Notes under the pieces: generated by a model
Told to the model about the DNA's origin: nothing
What the model saw: only the letters and a program-made list of their open reading frames with translations
The model's database searches: none
Assembly: GCA_964580405.1 (NCBI GenBank)
Contig: CAZOKM010000037.1
Location: 1 to 14,656 of the forward strand
DNA: 14,656 nucleotides
Origin: JAGTRI01 sp964580405
Lineage (GTDB): Archaea; Thermoproteota; Bathyarchaeia; Bathyarchaeales; DTEX01
Direction of reading: 5' to 3'
Made by a program: the position numbers and the translations under genes
Shown: piece by piece, positions 7,175 to 14,624 of the stretch
Position numbering within the stretch: the stretch's first letter is position 1
Layout of the letters: the number at the start of each line of letters is the position of its first letter

Positions 7175-8965
7175 ATGAGGCAGCTGGTACACAACGGCAT
7201 CTTGGTCCCACGCTACGAGTGGAAAAAAATCCGAATCAAGGTTAACGGTCCAGAGGTGGAGCTGAGCCCGCAGCAGGAGGAGATGGCTGTGGCCTGGGTC
7301 AAGAAGCTGGGAACCGAGTACGTCAACGACAAAGTCTTCGTTAAAAACTTCTTCAAAGACTTCTGCGAAGAACTACACTTGGAAAAGGTGCTCGGTCCAG
7401 AAGCCTTCGATTTCTCTCCCATAATAAGTTTTGTCGAAAGCGAAAAAGAGCGGAAGCTCAGCCTCTCAAAAACGGAAAAGAAGCAGCAAACAAAGGAACG
7501 TAAAAAACAGCGGGAAGCCTTCAAAGAAAAATACGGGTACGCCACGGTTGACGGCGTCAGAACCGAAATCAGCAACTACGTCGCTGAGCCTTCGTGCATC
7601 TTCATGGGCAGAGGCAAGCACCCCCTGCGCGGCAGGTGGAAGCAGGGACCCCGGGAGGAGGACGTCGAACTGAACATCTCTGACGCATCGCATCTTCAGG
7701 GCGGCTGGAAGCGCACTTGGCAGCCCGAAGTCATGTGGGTCGCGAGGTGGACGGACAATCTGTCGCAGAAAGTGAAGTACGTCTGGCTTGCCGAGAGCAG
7801 CGCGCCAAAACAGGCGAAGGAAATGGAGAAGTTCGAGAAGGCGAAGGAGCTCCAAAGGAACATCGGCCTGATAAAAAGGCACATAGAGGACAATCTGGAC
7901 TCGCCTGACCTTAAGCGGAGAAAAGCCGCTACCGTCTGCTTCCTCATCGACAGGCTTAAAATCAGGGTGGGAGACGAGAAGGACCCCGATGAGGCGGACA
8001 CCGTCGGAGCCTCGACACTAAGGCCTGAACACGTCCGCTTCGACGAAAGCGGGAAAGTAGTCTTCAGCTTCCTCGGCAAAGACTCCGTTCCTCACGTCTT
8101 CTCGGAGGAGCTCCCGCAAAACGTCGTCAGAAACCTCAGAGAGTTCTCCTCGAACACGAAGTCCACCCTCTTCAACGGCGTGGACTCGAGCCGCGTGAGC
8201 GAGTTCCTCGGAGAGGTTGTTCACGGCCTCTCAGCGAAGGTCTTCCGGACGTACTACGCTTCGCGCGCCGTCGAGGGCAAACTAGACGAATCGACGGTGA
8301 AGGCCGAAAACCCGGAATACGCTAAAAGGTACGCGGCGACGATGGCGAACCTTGAGGCAGCGAAAACCTGCAACCACAAGCGCACCATCACCAAGACGTG
8401 GGAGGCGTCGCTGCAGAAGCAGGAGGAACGGCACAGGAGCCTCGTCAACAAGTCTAAGGCTTCCGTCGCGAAAATGCAAAGGCAAGCAGAGACTCTTGAA
8501 CAGAAGTTTGAGAGCCTCACGAAAAAGGAAGAGGAACGACTAAATTCTCTGCAACAAAAACTGGAGATTCTCCAGAATAAATTGAACACGGAATCATCGC
8601 AAGCTGAGAAAAACCCACGTCTACCCAAACAGGTCAGTAAACTAAAAGGAGCCGTCAGCGAACAGAAGACGCGCATCAAAAGAATCATGGACAAGCACGC
8701 TGAGCAAGCTAGGAGAATCAGGGAGAGAATCGGCGAAAGGCAGAAGCGCACGAAGGCTGCGGTGGAGAAGTCGAGGCTTCAAATCGACGCGAAGAGGCGG
8801 ACGCGGGACTACAACCTCGGTACGTCCCTCAAGAGCTACGTTGACCCGCGCATCTACTACGACTGGGGCAGGAAGGTGGGCTACGACTGGAAGCTGTATT
8901 ACCCGAAGGCTTTGCAGAAGAAGTTCTCGTGGGTCGAAACGCCTTCTTCAGATAAACATGACTGA
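7175..8965 (+). CDS. DNA topoisomerase IB (eukaryote-type)
   Basis: 596 residues covering the core, linker and C-terminal domains of eukaryotic-type topoisomerase I. The enzyme nicks one DNA strand through a 3'-phosphotyrosine link and relaxes both positive and negative supercoils. The N-terminal core begins with NGILVPRYEWKKIRIKV, followed by KVFVKNFFKDF. All five catalytic residues are present by motif: R264 (IRVGDEK), K302 (FLGKDS), R358 (KVFRTYYAS), H401 (TCNHKR) and nucleophile Y555 (SLKSYVDPRI). Residues about 405-540 are a highly charged coiled coil, the linker, which looks long. Compared with human enzyme (765 aa) the unstructured N-terminal tail is missing, as expected in archaea. 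In archaea this enzyme is known mainly from Thaumarchaeota and related lineages. The gene converges on tiaS with a 5-base gap. The ATG at 7175 begins right at the conserved core. Confidence 0.97.
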   Translation: MRQLVHNGILVPRYEWKKIRIKVNGPEVELSPQQEEMAVAWVKKLGTEYVNDKVFVKNFFKDFCEELHLEKVLGPEAFDFSPIISFVESEKERKLSLSKTEKKQQTKERKKQREAFKEKYGYATVDGVRTEISNYVAEPSCIFMGRGKHPLRGRWKQGPREEDVELNISDASHLQGGWKRTWQPEVMWVARWTDNLSQKVKYVWLAESSAPKQAKEMEKFEKAKELQRNIGLIKRHIEDNLDSPDLKRRKAATVCFLIDRLKIRVGDEKDPDEADTVGASTLRPEHVRFDESGKVVFSFLGKDSVPHVFSEELPQNVVRNLREFSSNTKSTLFNGVDSSRVSEFLGEVVHGLSAKVFRTYYASRAVEGKLDESTVKAENPEYAKRYAATMANLEAAKTCNHKRTITKTWEASLQKQEERHRSLVNKSKASVAKMQRQAETLEQKFESLTKKEEERLNSLQQKLEILQNKLNTESSQAEKNPRLPKQVSKLKGAVSEQKTRIKRIMDKHAEQARRIRERIGERQKRTKAAVEKSRLQIDAKRRTRDYNLGTSLKSYVDPRIYYDWGRKVGYDWKLYYPKALQKKFSWVETPSSDKHD

Positions 8966-8970
8966 CTAGG

Positions 8971-10320
8971 CTAATGACCGCAGAAAGAGTCGTATGGCAC
9001 AATTGAGTCCGCGTTTCGCTGCGTCTCTGTTTTTTCCAGCCCGTACCTTCCGATGGGCTTCGTCAGGTGCCTCTGAGAACGCGAGGACGAAATGAACAAG
9101 CCTAGACTGATGGGCCTTTCGACTTCAACATAGGTTTTTTCCAGACGTGGACCGTGGAAACCGCACTTCGGGCATTCGAAGCCCTGCCCTTTACCCATCG
9201 ACTTCGTCCTTTTTCCGCAGTTCGGGCAAAGCGGGTTCCTCGCTTCCATGAAAGGCGCGAGCTTGACTATCCGCATCTTTTCGACGTTGACGGTCATCGG
9301 GTTTCTAGGCGACTTCGGTCGCACTCCGCCGCAGAGCTCCACAAAGTCTCCCCAAATCAGCTTTATAGCCGCGTTGCGGAGGACGCCGGTCGGCTCGTAG
9401 GCCGCGCAGTCCACGGTTCCAGTCTCGTCTCTTATCTGGAAGATTGTGTGTCCGCCTTGGATGATGTGCGGTTGCGCCGCCACTTCACCTTTGACTATCA
9501 CGGGATTGTGGGGTCTGACGTCGCTGATTGAAACGACCTTTCTCAGGTGGGCGTCCGTTCCCTGGTTGGTTTTATAGACGACCCACCGCTCAACGGGTTC
9601 GAGGCTGACAACGATTTCGCGCGCCCGTCTGACGGCCTCAGGCGTCTCCCCCCGTATGCCGTAGAGGATGGGGTCGGGACCCCTCGGCGTGATAAGAACC
9701 CGTCCCGTTTCGGGGTCGACGTTGTTGTACACTGAGGGCGCCAGCTGCCTGTCCATGGCTGCGACCGACGACTCGTCGATTCTCCTCGGCGTCCCTCTGT
9801 TCTCCTCCACCCGGTAGGTTATGCACTCGAATGTGTGGTCTCCCCTGAGCTGGGCGCCTATGGCTGCCAGTCCGCCGATTATGCCCCTTCCCCCGTTGTA
9901 GCCGTTCGCTTCCGCGCCGAATTTTTTTACGAGCCGCAGAGCTTCGCGCATCGTTACGACGCCCGTTATCGTGCGTTCGGCGAAGTCCTCGACCTCCTTG
10001 GGCACTTCGCCTTCGAGGAACACGATTCCCGGGTCGGTCCCTTTGGCTTCGAGGTCCGATTCCTCTTCAATGGTCTCGATGGCGAGCTCCTTGACTTTTT
10101 CTTTTAGGCTGTCGCCGCATATGATTCTGAGGCAGAGGGCGCCGTTGCCCCTCGTTTTCCACGGGACGTTCGGGTTCAGCCTCACAAGCAACGGGTAGTC
10201 GGCGAAGGAGACTCCGAGCTTCATCAGCTTTTCGATGATGAGGGCTGCCGCGTAGGTTGTGCATCCGCCTCTGTAGGAGTCGGTGTCGTCGAAGCCGACG
10301 TGCATTCCAAGTTTCGTCAT
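8971..10320 (-). CDS. tiaS: tRNA(Ile2) 2-agmatinylcytidine synthetase TiaS
   Basis: TiaS uses ATP and agmatine to turn C34 of the tRNA-Ile2 anticodon into agmatidine, so that AUA is read as isoleucine and not AUG. From ATG 10320 the protein has 449 residues. The N-terminal catalytic region starts with HVGFDDTDS and GGCTTYAA, then RLNPNVPWKTRGNGA. A middle region holds VLITPRGPDPILYGIRGE and an OB-fold (HTIFQIRDETGTVDCAAYEP). The C-terminal zinc ribbon has C365-x2-C368-x14-C383-x2-C386. Length and order are normal for the family. Starts are ambiguous: TTG at 10347 opens the frame, ATG at 10320 is preferred because a TATA-like element at about 10380-10391 gives a suitable leader, and ATG at 10305 (MHVGFDD) is also common in homologues. 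The gene converges on topoisomerase IB. Confidence 0.95.
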   Translation of the reverse strand: MTKLGMHVGFDDTDSYRGGCTTYAAALIIEKLMKLGVSFADYPLLVRLNPNVPWKTRGNGALCLRIICGDSLKEKVKELAIETIEEESDLEAKGTDPGIVFLEGEVPKEVEDFAERTITGVVTMREALRLVKKFGAEANGYNGGRGIIGGLAAIGAQLRGDHTFECITYRVEENRGTPRRIDESSVAAMDRQLAPSVYNNVDPETGRVLITPRGPDPILYGIRGETPEAVRRAREIVVSLEPVERWVVYKTNQGTDAHLRKVVSISDVRPHNPVIVKGEVAAQPHIIQGGHTIFQIRDETGTVDCAAYEPTGVLRNAAIKLIWGDFVELCGGVRPKSPRNPMTVNVEKMRIVKLAPFMEARNPLCPNCGKRTKSMGKGQGFECPKCGFHGPRLEKTYVEVERPISLGLFISSSRSQRHLTKPIGRYGLEKTETQRNADSIVPYDSFCGH

Positions 10321-10350
10321 GGTCTCAGACCGCAGCCCAGTCGCCAATAT

Positions 10351-10391
10351 TCATCCGAACGTAGAAGACTCGCGGATGATAATATTAATTA
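10351..10391 (-). promoter_or_regulatory. candidate tiaS promoter with inverted repeat
   Basis: On the minus strand TAATTAATATTA (10380-10391) is a candidate TATA box. Just downstream, TCATCCG (10351-10357) and CGGATGA (10373-10379) form a perfect 7-base inverted repeat with a 15-base gap. It spans the expected initiation site, so it could be an operator or, if transcribed, a leader hairpin. Neither role is demonstrated. Confidence 0.4.
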
Positions 10392-10472
10392 CTTCCTTCG
10401 ACGATTCCTTTTTTGGCCGAATGACGAGAAGGCATTTGTTTGAACCCCATGATAGATCAGAGTTACACGGAC

Positions 10473-10512
10473 GGCTAAAAACAGAAGTTACATCTTAGAA
10501 AAATGGTCTATC
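10473..10512 (-). terminator. T-rich stretches after the small membrane protein gene
   Basis: Read on the minus strand beyond the stop at 10531, the sequence has two runs of five T (complement of 10477-10481 and of 10499-10503). Archaeal RNA polymerase terminates at such T-tracts, so this is a plausible terminator for the 10531-10818 gene. Confidence 0.35.
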
Positions 10513-10530
10513 TTTTTTCTCTTTGAATCT

Positions 10531-10818
10531 TTACGTTTTGTTTTCTGTTTTGGGCTTTCGGTAGAAAATCATGTCGTAATTCTCTCCGAACAGCCAGCCG
10601 AAGACCGCTGCCAACGCTCCGAAGGCGACCATGAGGAGCTGCGTGAGGATGTCGAAGGTTATAACTGCCGACGAGCCGACGATGAAAAACAGCACTAACA
10701 GGTAGACTGCAGCTCCAAGCGCGGCTGAGGCAACCACGCCTGCAGTCCCGTGAACCTTTTTTCCAAGTGCAAAGCCGACCAAGAACGTTAGTAGAATCGC
10801 GAGCCAAGCGAAGTCCAT
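10531..10818 (-). CDS. small membrane protein with three predicted helices
   Basis: 95 residues from ATG 10818, not recognised. Three hydrophobic segments are visible: DFAWLAILLTFLVGFALG near the start, TAGVVASAALGAAVYLLVLF in the middle, and TQLLMVAFGALAAVFGWLFG, followed by a polar tail rich in Lys and Thr. Small-residue patterns (GxxxA, AxxxG) suggest packed helices. An in-frame ATG at 10857 would add 13 residues (MPLKRKELGQRTK). I prefer 10818 because the T-rich TTTTTTAAGG just upstream of 10857 looks like a TATA box, which would put the transcript start downstream of that codon. The gene is separate from its neighbours, so context gives no role. Topology, length and the lack of catalytic residues would fit a small envelope or accessory membrane protein. 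Confidence 0.72.
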   Translation of the reverse strand: MDFAWLAILLTFLVGFALGKKVHGTAGVVASAALGAAVYLLVLFFIVGSSAVITFDILTQLLMVAFGALAAVFGWLFGENYDMIFYRKPKTENKT

Positions 10819-11031
10819 TTTTGTCCGTTGCCCCAATTCCTTCCTTTTGAGAGGCATCCCTTAAAAAAGATTACGTAACAATTTCCGTATTCGAAGGACA
10901 TTGCGGAAAAATGAGGGGGGATTATTGCGGTTCGTTATTCATCGAGTTAAATAAAGAAGTGAAAAGCTCGCATTGTTGAGTCGGAAACAACAGATTTTTA
11001 GCTGAGCTCATTGTGGACTTCGTTGCGTAGA

Positions 11032-11277
11032 CTACTTCGTCGTCATTATGTCGATGACTATCATCGTTAGGGTTGACCTGACCTTATTGAGTCTCCTTAT
11101 GCGCCACGTGACAACGTCCTTGAGCTTGTCCATGGTGTCAGCCCTGACCTTGGCTATCACGTCGTAGACGCCGTAGACGCTGTAGGCTTCCTCGACCCCC
11201 TCAACCTTCTTGAGTTCCCCAAGGACCTCGCTTTCGGACCCAATCTCCGCGTTAATCAAGACGAACGCTATCGGCAT
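11032..11277 (-). CDS. stand-alone Lrp/AsnC ligand-binding (RAM) domain protein
   Basis: 81 residues matching only the effector-binding half of Lrp/AsnC regulators: beta strand AFVLINAEIG, helix ESEVLGELKKVEGV, strands EEAYSVYGVYDVIAKVRA, helix MDKLKDVVTWRIRRL, and strands VRSTLTMIVIDIM. The usual N-terminal helix-turn-helix is absent, so it cannot bind DNA alone in the Lrp manner. Free RAM domains form dimers or octamers that bind amino acids and are thought to modulate full-length Lrp proteins; the ligand here is unknown. The ATG at 11277 has a good Shine-Dalgarno (GAGGGATGA), and a TATA-like box lies at 11331-11340. It is divergent from the unknown gene at 11466, sharing a 188-base promoter region. 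Confidence 0.92.
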   Translation of the reverse strand: MPIAFVLINAEIGSESEVLGELKKVEGVEEAYSVYGVYDVIAKVRADTMDKLKDVVTWRIRRLNKVRSTLTMIVIDIMTTK

Positions 11278-11330
11278 GAATCATCCCTCAGTGTTCACGT
11301 TCTATGAACAAACATAATCCACTATTGGTT

Positions 11331-11340
11331 ATTAAGTATT
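11331..11340 (-). promoter_or_regulatory. candidate TATA box of the RAM-domain gene
   Basis: AATACTTAAT on the minus strand, about 55-63 bases before the ATG, would start transcription near 11306 and give a leader of about 28 bases including the Shine-Dalgarno at 11280-11288. Confidence 0.45.
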
Positions 11341-11411
11341 TACGCCCAAAAACGTGACACCATTCCCGCGAATCTCCCTCTGTAATTTTTATGTGGATAA
11401 ATATCTGACGA

Positions 11412-11429
11412 TAATAAATAACCTTATTT
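11412..11429 (+). promoter_or_regulatory. candidate promoter and inverted repeat of the 11466 gene
   Basis: TAATAAATAACC is a likely TATA region, with initiation near 11443 and a leader of about 23 bases. Overlapping it is a perfect inverted repeat, AAATAA-CC-TTATTT (11416-11429). A repressor bound there would block TBP. GGGAG at 11452-11456 is a Shine-Dalgarno well spaced from ATG 11466. Confidence 0.45.
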
Positions 11430-11465
11430 GGTGACAGTCCCAATTGCTAGCGGGAGACATTGGCC

Positions 11466-12179
11466 ATGAATCCTCTCGAAAAATTCAAGGTAGACGTCCG
11501 CAAAATCGAGGAACGGCGAACCGACTCGTGGGTCGACATGAGCCTAGGAGGACTCAGGAAAGGCGAAGTCCGGTTCTTCCGCGTCAGCGACCCCCTGACG
11601 GGGCAGTGGCTGTTTAAAGTCTGCAGGGACGGGGAGATACAGCGGGCAACCGTGAAGGCCATCAAGTGCCCTGCTGGGGTCGGCTTCACTCAGCTTGAGG
11701 GGCGGACCATGCTGTTCCAGAAGAGCCTGATTGAGGGCTACTGTTACGACGTCGTCTCGCTCTCGTATCTGGACGGTGAGGAGAGGCTTCGCCGCAACGT
11801 CGTGGCGAGCATCGACGAAGTGCCTGAAACCATCAAAGCCGAATTCAGAATCGTGGATTACGAGGAAGCCGCCGGGAAGAAGGCCGTCGGCAAGAGCTTG
11901 GTCACGCTTTGCGAGGAGGGAGACGAAAAGAAGATGATTCTGCTCTTCCTCATAGAGCGGGCTTGGCCCCTGTCCACGGTTCCTCCGGACATAGGCGCGA
12001 AAAAGGTCAACCTCCTGAGCATGATAAAAAGTCTCGAAAGGGCAGCCCTCGAAGAAATCTACCAGAAAGCTGAAGAACAGTACGAGCTGGTAAAAGAAGA
12101 CACGGATAGTCTACTTAACGTTCTCGAAACGGAAGGCAAAATCCAAAAAATTGAACAATTCGTAAAAACGAAGGCATAA
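11466..12179 (+). CDS. unrecognised soluble protein (237 aa)
   Basis: I do not recognise this protein. It has no membrane segment or signal peptide. Residues about 1-110 look beta-rich, with RKGEVRFFRVSDPLTGQWLFKVC and further strands around a few Cys and aromatic residues. The middle contains KKMILLFLIERAWPLSTVPPDIG, and the C-terminal 70 residues are mostly helical and charged (SLERAALEEIYQKAEEQYEL, then LLNVLETEGKIQKIEQFV). There is no obvious catalytic motif or zinc-binding set. A TTG at 11460 opens the frame, but ATG at 11466 has the better spacing to GGGAG. Codon use and GC match neighbouring genes, which supports real coding. It is divergent from the RAM-domain gene and is followed by nnr, which has its own promoter-like element. 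Confidence 0.85.
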   Translation: MNPLEKFKVDVRKIEERRTDSWVDMSLGGLRKGEVRFFRVSDPLTGQWLFKVCRDGEIQRATVKAIKCPAGVGFTQLEGRTMLFQKSLIEGYCYDVVSLSYLDGEERLRRNVVASIDEVPETIKAEFRIVDYEEAAGKKAVGKSLVTLCEEGDEKKMILLFLIERAWPLSTVPPDIGAKKVNLLSMIKSLERAALEEIYQKAEEQYELVKEDTDSLLNVLETEGKIQKIEQFVKTKA

Positions 12180-12204
12180 CAGCATTTAATTTTTGGGTTC
12201 ATTA

Positions 12205-12213
12205 CTTTTAAAT
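12205..12213 (+). promoter_or_regulatory. candidate TATA box of nnr
   Basis: CTTTTAAAT lies in the short AT-rich gap after the unknown gene. Initiation about 25 bases downstream (near 12237) leaves room for a leader of some 33 bases to ATG 12271, but only about 6 bases to the earlier GTG at 12244. Together with AAAGGT at 12259-12264, this supports the ATG start. Confidence 0.45.
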
Positions 12214-12270
12214 GCACCAACGGGGCATTTCTAACTTGATACGGTGGTTGCCCTTTTGAAAGGTAACTTC

Positions 12271-13797
12271 ATGACGACCGACGAGATGCGCGTCCTCGAA
12301 ACGAACGCGGAGTACTACGGCGTCTCGAAGCTGCAGCTCATGGAGAACGCTGGAAGAAGCGTCGCTGCGGAGATTGCCTCGCGGTTTAAACCCAAAGAAG
12401 CGAAGGTCGCGGTCTTCTGCGGGCTGGGCGGGAACGGCGGAGACGGCTTCGTCGCAGCTCGGCACCTCGCCTGCCTGGGCTTCAAGGTCGAAGTGTTCCT
12501 AGCGGGTAAATCGTCCGACATAGTCGACGCTAACGCCCGAAAAAACTGGGAAGCGCTAACGCCACTGGAAGAGTCCGTTCCCTTGCACGAGATTTACGAC
12601 TCCTCGCTCCTGACGGAGGTCAAGGCCGACATCTTGGTTGACGCTCTCCTCGGAACAGGTTTAAAGGGACCTCCCAGACCGCCAACGTCGAGTCTTATAA
12701 GGCTGATGAACGGGGCTGAGGGCTTCCGCGTAGCCGTCGACGTCCCAAGCGGGCTCGAGTCAGACTCCGGCAAGGTCTTGGGCGAAGCCGTGAAAGCGGA
12801 CCTGACGGTCACCTTCCACAAGACAAGACCTGGACTATCCGAAGCGAAAAAGGTCGTCGGCGAGCTCGTGGTCAGCCAAATAGGGGTTCCTGAGGAGGTG
12901 GAGGGATTCGCCGGCCCCGGCGACGTTAATATCGTCGTGAAACCGAGGCCCTCGGAGTCCCACAAGGGCGACTTCGGGAGGCTCCTCGTGATCGGTGGAA
13001 GCGAAACGTACTCGGGCGCCCCCGCATTCGTGGCTTTGGCCGCCTTAAGGGCGGGCGTGGACTTGGCTTACGTCGCCGCGCCGCGCGAAACAGCTTACGC
13101 AATCTCGTCCATGTCGCCTGACCTCATCACGCTAAAGCTGGAAGGAGACTACCTGACTGCCGAGGGCCTTTCTGTAGTTAGGCGTGACCTCGAAAAGGCG
13201 ACGGCTGTCGTGTTGGGTCCTGGTCTGGGGCTGCACAAGGAGACTCAGGACGCGGTGAAGGAGGTTCTGAAGGTCGTCGAGGCGAAGAAGATGCCCCTAG
13301 TCTTGGACGCTGACGCCCTCAAAGCCTTTGCAGACTTCAAGCATAGGCTGGCAACTCCAGCTGTCTTGACGCCGCACGTGGGCGAATACGAGGTTCTCAC
13401 GAAGACCAAGCTCCCCCAAAGCACGCGCGGAAGAATCGAACTCGTCAAGCACGCAGCGCAGGACCTCGACGCGACCATCCTACTGAAGTCTCACGTGGAC
13501 ATAGTCACCGACGGGTACAGGATGAAGCTGAACTTCACAGGGAACCCTGGCATGACCGTCGGCGGAACGGGCGACGTGCTGTCAGGCGTCGTCGGAGCCT
13601 TGCTTGCCCGGGGCGTCGCGCCGTTCGAGGCTGCCGTGGCTGGAGCGTTCATTAACGGCGCAGCAGGCGATTTCGTGAAGGCTGAGAAGGGGGAGCACAT
13701 GGTTGCCTCTGATCTGCTAGGCTGGATTCCCAGGGTCATGGACGACCCCATGGGCCACTTGCAGCTTAAAAGGGGCCGCGTTCCGAAAGGCTTTTGA
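12271..13797 (+). CDS. nnr: bifunctional NAD(P)H-hydrate epimerase / ADP- or ATP-dependent dehydratase
   Basis: Nnr repairs damaged NADH and NADPH. The N-terminal YjeF_N domain interconverts the R and S forms of NAD(P)HX, and the C-terminal ribokinase-like domain dehydrates the S form back to NAD(P)H using ADP (bacterial/archaeal type) or ATP. From ATG 12271 it has 508 residues. The epimerase part shows TTDEMRVLE at the start, LMENAGR, GLGGNGGDGFVAARHL (D58) and DALLGTGLKGPPR. The dehydratase part, from about residue 225, shows GRLLVIGGSETYSGAPA, LGPGLGL, LVLDADAL, LTPHVGEYE and GNPGMTVGGTGDVLSG (catalytic D435). Both halves look complete. GTG at 12244 would add nine residues, but the Shine-Dalgarno AAAGGT fits ATG 12271. 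The stop overlaps the start of the presenilin-like gene by 4 bases. Confidence 0.97.
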   Translation: MTTDEMRVLETNAEYYGVSKLQLMENAGRSVAAEIASRFKPKEAKVAVFCGLGGNGGDGFVAARHLACLGFKVEVFLAGKSSDIVDANARKNWEALTPLEESVPLHEIYDSSLLTEVKADILVDALLGTGLKGPPRPPTSSLIRLMNGAEGFRVAVDVPSGLESDSGKVLGEAVKADLTVTFHKTRPGLSEAKKVVGELVVSQIGVPEEVEGFAGPGDVNIVVKPRPSESHKGDFGRLLVIGGSETYSGAPAFVALAALRAGVDLAYVAAPRETAYAISSMSPDLITLKLEGDYLTAEGLSVVRRDLEKATAVVLGPGLGLHKETQDAVKEVLKVVEAKKMPLVLDADALKAFADFKHRLATPAVLTPHVGEYEVLTKTKLPQSTRGRIELVKHAAQDLDATILLKSHVDIVTDGYRMKLNFTGNPGMTVGGTGDVLSGVVGALLARGVAPFEAAVAGAFINGAAGDFVKAEKGEHMVASDLLGWIPRVMDDPMGHLQLKRGRVPKGF

Positions 13798-14624
13798 GCT
13801 CCAAGGCTAAGGTTTGGTTTCACCGTGTGGTTCACATGCAGTTCGACGTTGCTTTGCCGTCCGCGGTCTTTCTGATCATTTCAGCTTCGGTTCTTTCGTA
13901 CAGGAGAATCGAGAAGTCGTTCGCCCCGGTGCTTGAGAACACGAACTATTCCACGCGCGACGTGATTCTCATGGTCGTGGCGATGGGGCTGATGGTCTCG
14001 GTGATCGCCTTCCTCCCCGGTCAGGCGATACAAATCGGGTTCATGGGCGCCTACTCGTACATGCTTTTCGTCTTCGCGTACACGGTCTTGAAAAAGTGGT
14101 ACCTCGCCATAATTGCACCCATAGTCTTTGTAGCGTCGTACCTGTTCTTCTGGCAACTCGCAGTTTTTAACCTGTTCGTCGTCATCTTCGCCGTCATCAT
14201 CACCGCGCAGATGAGCACCCTGTTCACGTGGAAGTCGGTCGGAGTCTTCGCGGCCATCCTGACCGTCATGGACGTTTTCCACGTCTACGTGACGGGATTT
14301 ATGAAGCAGGCAGCGACCGAGATGATTGAGCTGAAGCTCCCCGTGCTGCTGATTCTTCCGAGGGTTCCTTCTGGGAACCTTATCGGCTTGGGGCTGGGGG
14401 ACCTCTTTCTTGGCGGGTTGCTGGCTGTCCAGACGGCGAAGAAGCTTGGGCAGAAGGCGGGAATCCTCGTCGCCGCGATGAACGGCGTCGCCATGTTCAT
14501 CTTCGAGCTAGTCTCGTTGAACACGAACTTCGCCGACTTCTTCCCCGCGACCATCATCGTCGTGGCTGCGTGGGTATCAAGCCTCGCAGTAATCTGGCTG
14601 ACAACCGCTAGGCAGAACAATTAA
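13794..14624 (+). CDS. presenilin/signal-peptide-peptidase-like intramembrane aspartyl protease
   Basis: 276 residues with about nine hydrophobic segments. The pair of aspartates typical of GxGD proteases is present: D160 in the helix ILTVMDVFHVYVTG, and D203 in LIGLGLGDLFLGG. The usual C-terminal PAL motif is PAT here (P251-A252-T253), 48 residues after D203, the same distance as in presenilins. Archaeal members (PSH) cleave transmembrane helices within the membrane; the substrate is unknown. The likely start is TTG at 13794, which overlaps the nnr stop as TTGA and suggests translational coupling. ATG at 13836 (MQFDVALPS) is an alternative that removes 14 polar residues. The partnership with nnr may only be transcriptional. 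The family call rests on the two Asp motifs, length and topology. Confidence 0.85.
   Translation: MSSKAKVWFHRVVHMQFDVALPSAVFLIISASVLSYRRIEKSFAPVLENTNYSTRDVILMVVAMGLMVSVIAFLPGQAIQIGFMGAYSYMLFVFAYTVLKKWYLAIIAPIVFVASYLFFWQLAVFNLFVVIFAVIITAQMSTLFTWKSVGVFAAILTVMDVFHVYVTGFMKQAATEMIELKLPVLLILPRVPSGNLIGLGLGDLFLGGLLAVQTAKKLGQKAGILVAAMNGVAMFIFELVSLNTNFADFFPATIIVVAAWVSSLAVIWLTTARQNN

Noticed and set aside
7175..8965. Tyrosine recombinase or phage integrase as an alternative to topoisomerase IB
   Set aside because: The NGILVPRYEW start, FLGKDS, FRTYYAS, CNHKR and SYVDPRI motifs with a coiled-coil linker are specific to eukaryote-type topoisomerase IB.
10508..10807. A 99-codon minus-strand frame overlapping the small membrane protein
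   Set aside because: It is Arg-rich and irregular, whereas the alternative frame gives three clean hydrophobic helices with a preceding TATA-like box.
10911..10979. A 22-codon plus-strand open frame starting ATGAGGGGGG
   Set aside because: It is too short and has no clear ribosome-binding site or known family, so chance is the simpler explanation.
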